Below, one piece after another: positions 1-4,895 of a stretch of DNA of 5,282 bases. The notes beneath the pieces were generated by a model. The model was not told the origin of the DNA and searched no databases. It saw nothing but the letters and a program-made list of their open reading frames with translations. The position numbers and the translations under genes were made by a program. Within the stretch, counting starts at the first letter, position 1, and each line of letters opens with the position of its first letter. The DNA is from Gemmatimonadota bacterium (GTDB lineage Bacteria > Gemmatimonadota > Gemmatimonadetes > Gemmatimonadales > GWC2-71-9), in the NCBI GenBank assembly GCA_003221985.1, contig QHUQ01000172.1, positions 1 to 5,282 of the forward strand, read 5' to 3'.

Positions 1-1
1 C

Positions 2-964
2 ACGCGCGGCTCGCGCCACGCGCATTGCCGCGATCTGCTGATCGAGCTGACGGGGGCCGCCGACGCGCTCGTCGTGAATAACGCGGCGGGCGCCGTGCTG
101 CTGGCACTGAGCGCGCTGGCGCGCGGCGGCCAGGCGATCGTGTCGCGCGGCGAGCTGGTCGAGATCGGCGGGTCGTTCCGAATTCCCGACATCTTAGCCC
201 GCTCCGGCGCGACCCTGGTCGAAGTCGGCACGACGAACCGCACCCATCCGCACGATTACGAACGCGCCCTGACTCCCGACTCCAAGATCCTGCTGAAGGT
301 CCACCGTTCCAATTTCCAAGTGACAGGCTTCACCGCCGACGTCGCGGTGGTGGAGCTCGCCGAGCTGGCGCACGATCGGGGCATCGCGTGCGTGTACGAT
401 CTGGGCAGCGGGCTGCTGATGGATCTGTCCCACTGGGGATTGACCGGCGAGCCGACGGTCCCCGAAGGCGTCGCAGCCGGCGCCGACGTCGTCGCGTTCA
501 GCGGTGACAAGCTGCTCGGCGGCCCGCAGGCGGGGATCCTGGTCGGCAGCGAGGCCGCGATCGCGGCGTGCCGGGCCGATCCGATCGCGCGGACGGTGCG
601 CGCCGACAAGCTGACGCTGGCGGCGCTCGAGGCCACGTTGGCGCTGTATCGTGAGCCTGAAATCGCCAGAAAGGAAATCCCGGTATTGAGAATGCTGACA
701 GAGAGCATGGACAGCATTCGCAACAGAGCCGAACGACTCGGCGGTCAGTTGATCGAAGGCGACTCCGAGGTCGGCGGCGGGTCGTTCCCCGGCGCCAAGC
801 TCCGGACGTGGCTCGCCGGATTCCCGGACGAACGGCTCGCCGAGCGGCTGCGCGCCAATGATCCGCCGATCATCGCGCGCGTGGCCGGAAGCCGCGTATT
901 ACTCGACGCCCGCACAATCTTCCCCGAACAGGTGGATACCGTAGTCTCAGCCCTTCGTGAGTAA
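2..964 (+). CDS. selA: L-seryl-tRNA(Sec) selenium transferase, 5' end outside the window
   Basis: SelA is a PLP enzyme that converts seryl-tRNA(Sec) to selenocysteinyl-tRNA(Sec) using selenophosphate, in the cytoplasm. The frame is open from the first bases of the window, so the gene is 5'-truncated by the edge; 320 residues are visible. The first ATG-like or GTG codons inside (for example GTG at 74) are internal, because conserved family sequence (RGSRH..., LTGA.DALVVNN) lies upstream of them. Visible landmarks are SRGELVEIGGSFRIPD, EVGTTNRTH, DLGSG, the PLP-lysine motif FSGDKLLGGPQAG (lysine codon 509-511), RADKLTLAALEATL and a C-terminal GGGSFPG segment. These match bacterial SelA closely, including the RADK-TLAALEATL block of genuine SelA. 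The family is about 460 residues long, so roughly 130-140 N-terminal residues, including the tRNA-binding domain, are missing. Its stop overlaps the next gene by 8 bases. No selB, tRNA-Sec or SECIS is visible here. Confidence 0.95.
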   Translation, partial: TRGSRHAHCRDLLIELTGAADALVVNNAAGAVLLALSALARGGQAIVSRGELVEIGGSFRIPDILARSGATLVEVGTTNRTHPHDYERALTPDSKILLKVHRSNFQVTGFTADVAVVELAELAHDRGIACVYDLGSGLLMDLSHWGLTGEPTVPEGVAAGADVVAFSGDKLLGGPQAGILVGSEAAIAACRADPIARTVRADKLTLAALEATLALYREPEIARKEIPVLRMLTESMDSIRNRAERLGGQLIEGDSEVGGGSFPGAKLRTWLAGFPDERLAERLRANDPPIIARVAGSRVLLDARTIFPEQVDTVVSALRE

Positions 965-1520
965 GCGCGCGGCCTTCCTCGACCGCGACGGGACGATTGT
1001 CGACGACCCCGGATATCTGCACGAGCCCGATCGCGTAAAACTGCTCCCGGGCGCGGGCGAGGCGATCCGCCGCTTGAATGAGCGCGGCTTTGTCATCGTC
1101 GTGGTAAGCAATCAATCGGGAATCGCGCGCGGCTACTACTCGGTCGACGACTACCACGCTGTGCAGCGCCGTCTCGCCGAGCTGCTCGCGGCGCAGGGCG
1201 CGCGCATCGATGGCGACTATTTCTGTCCGCATTGGCCGGATGTCACGGGAGCGGGGGGGGGGGAACCCTGCGAGTGCCGCAAACCCGGCCTCAAGTTGTT
1301 CCGCGAAGCGCAGGCAGCGTTCGACATCGACTTTGCCCGCTCCTGGTGGGTAGGCGACCGGGTGTCGGACGTGCAGCCCGCACGGGCATTGGGCGGACGT
1401 GGCATTCTGGTCGCCACGGGGGAAGGCAAAGGCAACCTGCATCAGGGACAGGCGCGGGCGCTCGGTGTGACGGTCGTCGCTGACTTGCAAGCTGCGGCAA
1501 ATGAGATTTTGCGCTCCTGA
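957..1520 (+). CDS. gmhB: HAD-family phosphatase, D-glycero-D-manno-heptose 1,7-bisphosphate 7-phosphatase type
   Basis: Predicted 187-residue cytoplasmic phosphatase of the GmhB/histidinol-phosphatase group. It probably removes the 7-phosphate of heptose 1,7-bisphosphate on the way to ADP- or GDP-heptose for cell-surface glycans. HAD motif I is LDRDGT (nucleophile Asp9, acid/base Asp11), motif II is SNQSG (Ser51), motif III lysine is Lys109 in CRKPG, and motif IV is GDRVSD (Asp134, Asp138). The zinc loop is C90-P-H92, twelve residues, then C105-E-C107, the same spacing as the ligands known in E. coli GmhB. The GTG start at 957 lies inside the end of selA (shared GTGAGTAA). There is no clear Shine-Dalgarno, so translation is probably coupled to selA. 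Length is normal for the family (about 180-190). An 11-base G run falls inside the zinc loop. The substrate (heptose versus histidinol phosphate) is assigned by family only. Confidence 0.9.
   Translation: MSKRAAFLDRDGTIVDDPGYLHEPDRVKLLPGAGEAIRRLNERGFVIVVVSNQSGIARGYYSVDDYHAVQRRLAELLAAQGARIDGDYFCPHWPDVTGAGGGEPCECRKPGLKLFREAQAAFDIDFARSWWVGDRVSDVQPARALGGRGILVATGEGKGNLHQGQARALGVTVVADLQAAANEILRS
1253..1263 (+). repeat. Homopolymer G tract of 11 bases inside gmhB
   Basis: Eleven consecutive G bases encode part of Ala99 to Glu103 in the zinc loop of the GmhB-like phosphatase. The reading frame is intact at this length, since the CxC and CRKPG motifs follow in frame. A gain or loss of one G would truncate the enzyme before Cys105, removing zinc ligands, the motif III lysine and motif IV. 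Confidence 0.9.
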
Positions 1521-1571
1521 TTTGTGTTTGGTGACCTCAACTTGCAGATTGGCTCGACCTCGCCCTTCATG

Positions 1572-1577
1572 AAGGAG
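1572..1577 (+). promoter_or_regulatory. Shine-Dalgarno site that fixes the protease start at 1584
   Basis: AAGGAG lies six bases before ATG 1584. The frame is also open further upstream, with GTG at 1524 and ATG at 1569, but neither has such a site. Starting at 1584 puts a normal signal peptide at the N terminus. The 63-base gap 1521-1583 shows no terminator-like hairpin and no promoter that I would defend. Confidence 0.75.
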
Positions 1578-1583
1578 CCGTGC

Positions 1584-3533
1584 ATGCGCGGACGAATCCT
1601 GACTCCCATCGCCGCCCTCGCCCTGTTTACCATACCAGTCGCTTCGCAACAGCCCCGTCCCGCCGGCATCGACATCCCCACGGCCCGCAAGGCCGTCGTG
1701 ACGATTCAAGCACTCGACGCCAGCGGCCAGCTGATGGCCAGCGGAACCGGTTTCTTCGTCACCGAGGGCTACGTCGTCACGGCGGCGCACGTGCTGGAAG
1801 GGGCCGCCGGGTGCCGCATCGAGCTGGCCGACGGCCAGCAACAGCGCTGCTCCGTCGGGGCCTCGGACTCGGTGAAGGACGTCACGATGCTGATGGCGCC
1901 GGGCGCACCACCGGCGACGCTGCGCTGGGGCGTGAGCGAGGCGGTCAAGGACGGCGACGACGTCACCGTGATTTCCAACCCGCTGGGGCAACTGCCGGGG
2001 ACGGTAACGCGCGGCATCGTCTCCGCATCGCGCGTCGTGCACGGCACCAAGCTGTTGCAGATCTCGGCCGCCATCTCGCACGGCTCGAGCGGGGCGCCGG
2101 TGCTGAACACGAGGGGTCAGGTGATCGGCATCGTGCGCAGCACGATCGAGGCGGGGCAGTCGCTGAACTTCGCGACCGCAACGGACGCGATCCGCAACCT
2201 CAATAACGATCAAGTCGCCGTGGCCGAGGGCCAGGGGCTCCTCACGCCGAAGTCCGTGATCAATACGGCGAACACTCCCGGTGGCAGGAGCAACACGAGC
2301 TCGCTGGCCGGCATCCCGCAGCTCAGCATGGGTCAGACGATCAACGGGACGCTGACATCGTCCGACTCGCTCTATCCCGATACGACCTACTTCAAGTTCT
2401 ACCAGTTCACGGCCACGCCGGGACGCGACATCACCCTCGACCTGTCGTCGAGTGACTTCGATCCGGTGCTCATCATTCGCGGCGAAGACCTGGCGGCGTC
2501 GATCATCAACGACGACGGTGGGCCCGGTTGCGCGTCACGCGTGTCACAGACGTTCACCGCCCGCGGGCCCTACCGCATTCTCGTCAACACGACGTCTTCC
2601 CCGCACCGGCAGACGGGTCGCTTCACGCTGTCGCTCAAGGAAGGCAGCATGCCGGTGGACGGCACCAGTAACTCCGACTGTCATCCGGCCGGTGCCAGCG
2701 GCGGGGGCAATCAAAGCACCGTTGGGATACCCGTGATTCGGGTCGGCGAGACGCTCAACGGCTCACTCACGAGCAACGATTCGCTCTACCCCGACAAGAG
2801 CTATTTCAAGTTCTATACGTTCACTGCCCCGTCGGGACCGGTCACGATCGATCTGTCATCCGACGACTTCGATCCCGTGCTGATCGTGCGTGGCGACGAT
2901 CTCGACGCATCGATCATCGACGACGACGGCGGGCCCGGCTGCTCGGCGCGCGTGTCGCGCACCTTCCCGAGCCGCGGGCCGTACCGGATCCTTGTGAACA
3001 CCACCGCGTCGCCCGAGCGGCAGACGGGGCGCTACTCGCTGTCGATCACCGAAGGGACGAAGCCGGTCCAGGACCACGGCAACACGGATTGCCAGGCGCC
3101 ACAGGGCAACGCCAGCTCCGGCAACACTGGTGGCGGTGGCGGCGGGGGATCGTCCCGGTCGATCAACGTGGGGCAGAGCCAGCAGGGCACGCTCACCCGC
3201 AACGACGTCCTGCTGACCAGCGACAGCACGTATGCGCAGCCGTGGACGATCCAGGGCCGCGCCGGTCAGACGATCACCATCGACCTCGAGTCGGATGCGT
3301 TCGATGCCTACCTGTTCCTGCGCGGGCCGGGGATCTCGGGCGGCCGCGATTTCCAGGACGACGACTCCGGCGGCAACTGTCACGCCCGCCTCACCGCGAC
3401 GTTCCCCCAGAGCGGCGAGTATGAGATCGTCGTGAATACGGCGGATCACTACGCCACGGGATCGTTCACGGTGAGCGTTACCAGCGGCTCGAAGCCGAAG
3501 TCGGTCGCGCGGTGCAGTCGCAGTAGTCAGTGA
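1584..3533 (+). CDS. Exported trypsin-like serine protease with three C-terminal PPC-like domains
   Basis: Predicted 649-residue secreted or periplasmic protein. The N terminus (MRGRILTP, then a hydrophobic stretch, then PVAS|QQ) is a signal peptide with probable cleavage near residue 21. Residues about 35-205 are a chymotrypsin-fold protease of the S1/HtrA type: His69 in VTAAHV, Asp99 in SVKDVTML, and Ser169 in HGSSGAP with a following VLN..GQVIGI strand. Cys77 and Cys89 may form a disulfide. There is no PDZ domain. Instead, three PPC-like (bacterial pre-peptidase C-terminal) beta domains follow at about 244-366, 382-503 and 526-644, joined by glycine-rich linkers, the last with seven glycines in a row. 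Each has a D-F/A-D-P/A-x-L-x-x-RG motif, a D-D-G/S-G-G turn and one pair of cysteines. The start is set by the AAGGAG site. The stop shares GTGA with purN. Target substrates are unknown; the PPC domains probably bind surfaces or substrate, by analogy. Confidence 0.9.
   Translation: MRGRILTPIAALALFTIPVASQQPRPAGIDIPTARKAVVTIQALDASGQLMASGTGFFVTEGYVVTAAHVLEGAAGCRIELADGQQQRCSVGASDSVKDVTMLMAPGAPPATLRWGVSEAVKDGDDVTVISNPLGQLPGTVTRGIVSASRVVHGTKLLQISAAISHGSSGAPVLNTRGQVIGIVRSTIEAGQSLNFATATDAIRNLNNDQVAVAEGQGLLTPKSVINTANTPGGRSNTSSLAGIPQLSMGQTINGTLTSSDSLYPDTTYFKFYQFTATPGRDITLDLSSSDFDPVLIIRGEDLAASIINDDGGPGCASRVSQTFTARGPYRILVNTTSSPHRQTGRFTLSLKEGSMPVDGTSNSDCHPAGASGGGNQSTVGIPVIRVGETLNGSLTSNDSLYPDKSYFKFYTFTAPSGPVTIDLSSDDFDPVLIVRGDDLDASIIDDDGGPGCSARVSRTFPSRGPYRILVNTTASPERQTGRYSLSITEGTKPVQDHGNTDCQAPQGNASSGNTGGGGGGGSSRSINVGQSQQGTLTRNDVLLTSDSTYAQPWTIQGRAGQTITIDLESDAFDAYLFLRGPGISGGRDFQDDDSGGNCHARLTATFPQSGEYEIVVNTADHYATGSFTVSVTSGSKPKSVARCSRSSQ
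2313..3515 (+). repeat. Three tandem PPC-like domain repeats within the protease gene
   Basis: Repeat 1 covers about 2313-2684, repeat 2 about 2727-3092 and repeat 3 about 3159-3515. Repeats 1 and 2 share long identical runs such as DSLYPD, YFKFY, DFDPVLI, DDGGPGC, RGPYRILVNTT and RQTGR, and stay similar at the DNA level, with a period near 411 bases. Repeat 3 is clearly related but diverged (TITIDLES, DAYLFLRG, FQDDDSGGNC). Paired cysteines recur in each: Cys316/366, Cys453/503 and Cys599/644, which probably form one disulfide per domain. Confidence 0.85.
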
Positions 3534-3878
3534 CAGAACGGCCGGTTCGTGTCGCCGTGCTCGTCTCGGGCGGCGGCACGAACCTGCAGGCGCTGCTCGA
3601 CGCGCTCGCGGATTCTCGGGCGGCGCGCATCGCCCGGGTGGTCTCCAGCCGCTCCGACGCCGGAGCGCTCGAGCGGGCGCGGCGGGCGGGGGTCCAGACT
3701 CACGTACTCTCGGACCCCGCCGATGCGGCCGCGCTCACCGCCGCTCTCGGCGACGCCGGGCTCGTAGTGCTGGCCGGGTACCTCCAGCGGATCCCGTCCA
3801 GCGTGGTCGCCCGCTTCCCGTGGCGGATGATTAATATCCATCCGGCGTTGCTCCCCGCCTTCGGCGGCGCCGGCATGT

Positions 3879-3968
3879 GACGCGGAAACGCTGGCAGCCA
3901 GGGTATTGGAAGCGGAACATCGGTTGTTGCCGAGGGTGGTGCTCGATCTCGCCAGGAGGATTGCGTGA
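3879..3968 (+). other. Out-of-frame remnant of the purN C terminus
   Basis: Twenty-nine codons plus a stop, in the third frame relative to the purN start frame, encode a helix typical of the PurN C terminus: ETLAARVLEAEHRLLP followed by VVLDLARRIA. The final codons contain the ribosome binding site of the next gene and the stop overlaps its GTG. The intact ancestor therefore ended here, translationally coupled to the downstream peptidase homologue. Confidence 0.8.
3954..3959 (+). promoter_or_regulatory. Shine-Dalgarno site for the M42-like gene starting at 3965
   Basis: AGGAGG ends five bases before GTG 3965, a near-ideal site that decides this start. It is embedded in the last sense codons of the old purN frame. 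Since purN translation now stops at 3880, about 85 bases upstream, the original stop-start coupling should be lost and this site must work alone. Confidence 0.8.
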
Positions 3969-4798
3969 ATCTGCTGTTGATCGTGCTCGCGTTGCAAAAC
4001 CCCGAGAGCCTAGCCGTGCGCTTTACCGGAATGACAGCAGTCACCGGCTACGAGCAAGCCATGACGGATTCGCTGCTCGCCCTGCTGCCCGGCAGCGCGC
4101 GGGATCGCATCGGCAACGTCACGGTGACCCTGGGCCGCGGCGCGCCCAAGCGCCTCGTCTACTGCGGGCTCGACGAGGTCGGCTACGTCGTCGGCAACAT
4201 CACCGACGACGGCTACATCACATTGCGGCGCGTGGGTGGCGGCGCGCGGCTGTACCCGCTGTTCGATCAGCAGATCGAGGGGCAGCGCGTCACGCTGTTC
4301 GGACGTAACGGGCCGGTGCCGGGCGTCGTGGCCGTGCGCTCGACGCATCTGACCCGCGGCCGGCCCGGCGGCAACGAGGCAGCGTTCACCGTGGACAACG
4401 CCTTCGTGGACGTCGGTGCCAGCTCTCGCGACGAAGTGCTCGCACTCGGCATCTCGATTCTCACTCCCATGTCCATCGCGAAACGCCCGCACCGCTACGG
4501 TGATCGCCTGCTCGCCGCTCCGATTGCCGGCCGGCGCGCGGCGTGCGCCGCCCTGGCCTCCGCCGCCCTGTCGAAGCCGCGCGTGCGGGGCACGGTCGTC
4601 GTGGCGTTCACCGTGCAGAGCCTCTATGCCGACAGCGCCGGCTTGAAGACGCTGCAGAACACGCAAGGACCGTTTGCCGACAGCCGCTTGGTGATGGTGC
4701 AGTCCAAATTTCCGGACACGACCGTCGAAACCGTTGCTCTGCGTGAGGTGGATGCACTGGTGGCCGATATCGTGCGGTGGATTGGGGGTGGGCAATGA
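3965..4798 (+). CDS. M42-type aminopeptidase homologue, predicted catalytically inactive
   Basis: A 277-residue protein related to M42 (glutamyl/deblocking aminopeptidase, FrvX-like) enzymes, which are usually about 340-360 residues. Recognisable blocks in order: TAVTGYEQAM (residues 24-33), GLDEVGYVV (68-76) with DDGYITLRRVGGG, GQRVTLFGRNGPVPGVVAV, FVDVGASSRDEVLALGI (147-163), AGRRAACAAL (188-197), FTVQ (215-218) and TTVETVALREVDAL (252-265). The M42 metal and catalytic positions are replaced: the His of HMDE is Gly68, the Asp of ALDNR-A-G-C is Gly189, the EE after FTVQ is Ser219-Leu220, and the His before the PVE-type motif near the C terminus is Asp251. About 70 residues that normally lie between FTVQEE and that motif are missing. 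The N terminus (MNLLLIVLALQNP) is short and hydrophobic but uncharged, so export is uncertain. GTG start and AGGAGG site are clear. It overlaps the purN remnant stop by four bases and directly precedes an M42 gene with an intact motif. A role as non-catalytic partner is an inference. Confidence 0.8.
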   Translation: MNLLLIVLALQNPESLAVRFTGMTAVTGYEQAMTDSLLALLPGSARDRIGNVTVTLGRGAPKRLVYCGLDEVGYVVGNITDDGYITLRRVGGGARLYPLFDQQIEGQRVTLFGRNGPVPGVVAVRSTHLTRGRPGGNEAAFTVDNAFVDVGASSRDEVLALGISILTPMSIAKRPHRYGDRLLAAPIAGRRAACAALASAALSKPRVRGTVVVAFTVQSLYADSAGLKTLQNTQGPFADSRLVMVQSKFPDTTVETVALREVDALVADIVRWIGGGQ

Positions 4799-4799
4799 A

Positions 4800-4847
4800 G
4801 CCGGTTAGGCGGTTGGGCGGTTGGGCGGTTGGACAATTGGACAAGCG
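4800..4847 (+). repeat. Tandem octamer array (GGCGGTTG, three perfect copies plus degenerate flanks)
   Basis: Perfect copies lie at 4808-4815, 4816-4823 and 4824-4831. Degenerate units flank them: GCCGGTTA at 4800-4807, GACAATTG at 4832-4839 and GACAAGCG at 4840-4847. The array begins three bases after the ATG at 4795-4797. The unit length of eight is not a multiple of three, so copy-number change alters the reading frame from that ATG. Confidence 0.9.
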
Positions 4848-4895
4848 GCGCTCGTTGCGGTGTTTCTAACCGCCGAACCGCCAAACCGCTTAACC
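4803..4895 (+). repeat. Inverted repeat with 30-base arms built of octamers
   Basis: The left arm 4803-4832 is complementary to 4866-4895 at 26 of 30 positions, with two further G-U pairs possible in RNA and two mismatches; the loop is 33 bases (4833-4865). The right arm is itself an eight-base periodic array (TAACCGCC, GAACCGCC, AAACCGCT, TAACCGCC at 4867-4898). The structure could form a strong hairpin at the gene junction. There is no U tract after it, so it does not look like a simple intrinsic terminator. Confidence 0.85.

Larger units (their letters stand above)
3530..3968 (+). pseudogene. purN: Phosphoribosylglycinamide formyltransferase with internal deletion and frame change
   Basis: PurN transfers a formyl group from 10-formyl-THF to GAR in purine synthesis. 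From GTG 3530 (GTGA overlap with the protease stop) the frame encodes 116 residues and stops at TGA 3878-3880. The N-terminal half is well conserved: VAVLVSGGGTNLQALLDA (phosphate-binding loop), VVSSRSDAGALERARRAG, VLAGYLQRIP, and INIHPALLPAFGG with Asn102 and His104 at the catalytic positions. It then breaks off after GGAGM, where the family continues with YG..VH. The segment with SG.TVH and the catalytic Asp (YD.GPI) is absent. The usual PurN C terminus (DAETLAARVLEAEHRLLP...) resumes at 3879 in a different frame and ends at TGA 3966-3968. By comparison with the family, about 45 codons were lost, and the loss was not a multiple of three. The product should be inactive. An assembly error is the main alternative. 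Another purN or purT would be needed elsewhere. Confidence 0.82.

Noticed and set aside
1521..1583. Promoter or terminator in the gap before the protease gene
   Set aside because: No convincing -35/-10 pair and no hairpin with a T tract could be found by eye.
870..2213. Long open frame on the minus strand (447 codons) opposite gmhB and the protease
   Set aside because: It is antisense to two genes with clear motifs, has an arginine-rich composition typical of shadow frames in GC-rich DNA, and shows no recognisable domain.
3878..3880. TGA at the purN break read as selenocysteine, given selA in the same operon; the frame is open from there into the M42 gene
   Set aside because: The codons after TGA in this frame do not resemble PurN, while the true PurN tail is in another frame. 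No SECIS-like hairpin is evident just after the TGA.
3870..3885. Programmed ribosomal frameshift joining the two purN parts
   Set aside because: A frameshift would rejoin the tail but cannot supply the missing catalytic segment, and there is no slippery heptamer at the junction.
3527..3997. Minus-strand open frame opposite purN
   Set aside because: Antisense to strong PurN homology, low-complexity composition and no family motif.
3877..4308. Plus-strand 143-codon frame starting at the end of purN
   Set aside because: It overlaps the M42 homologue in another frame and turns Arg/Ala-rich; neither the PurN tail nor M42 motifs are in this frame.
4010..4795. Minus-strand 261-codon frame opposite the M42 homologue
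   Set aside because: The plus strand carries ordered M42 landmarks and a proper start site; the minus frame is His/Gly/Ala/Arg-rich shadow sequence.
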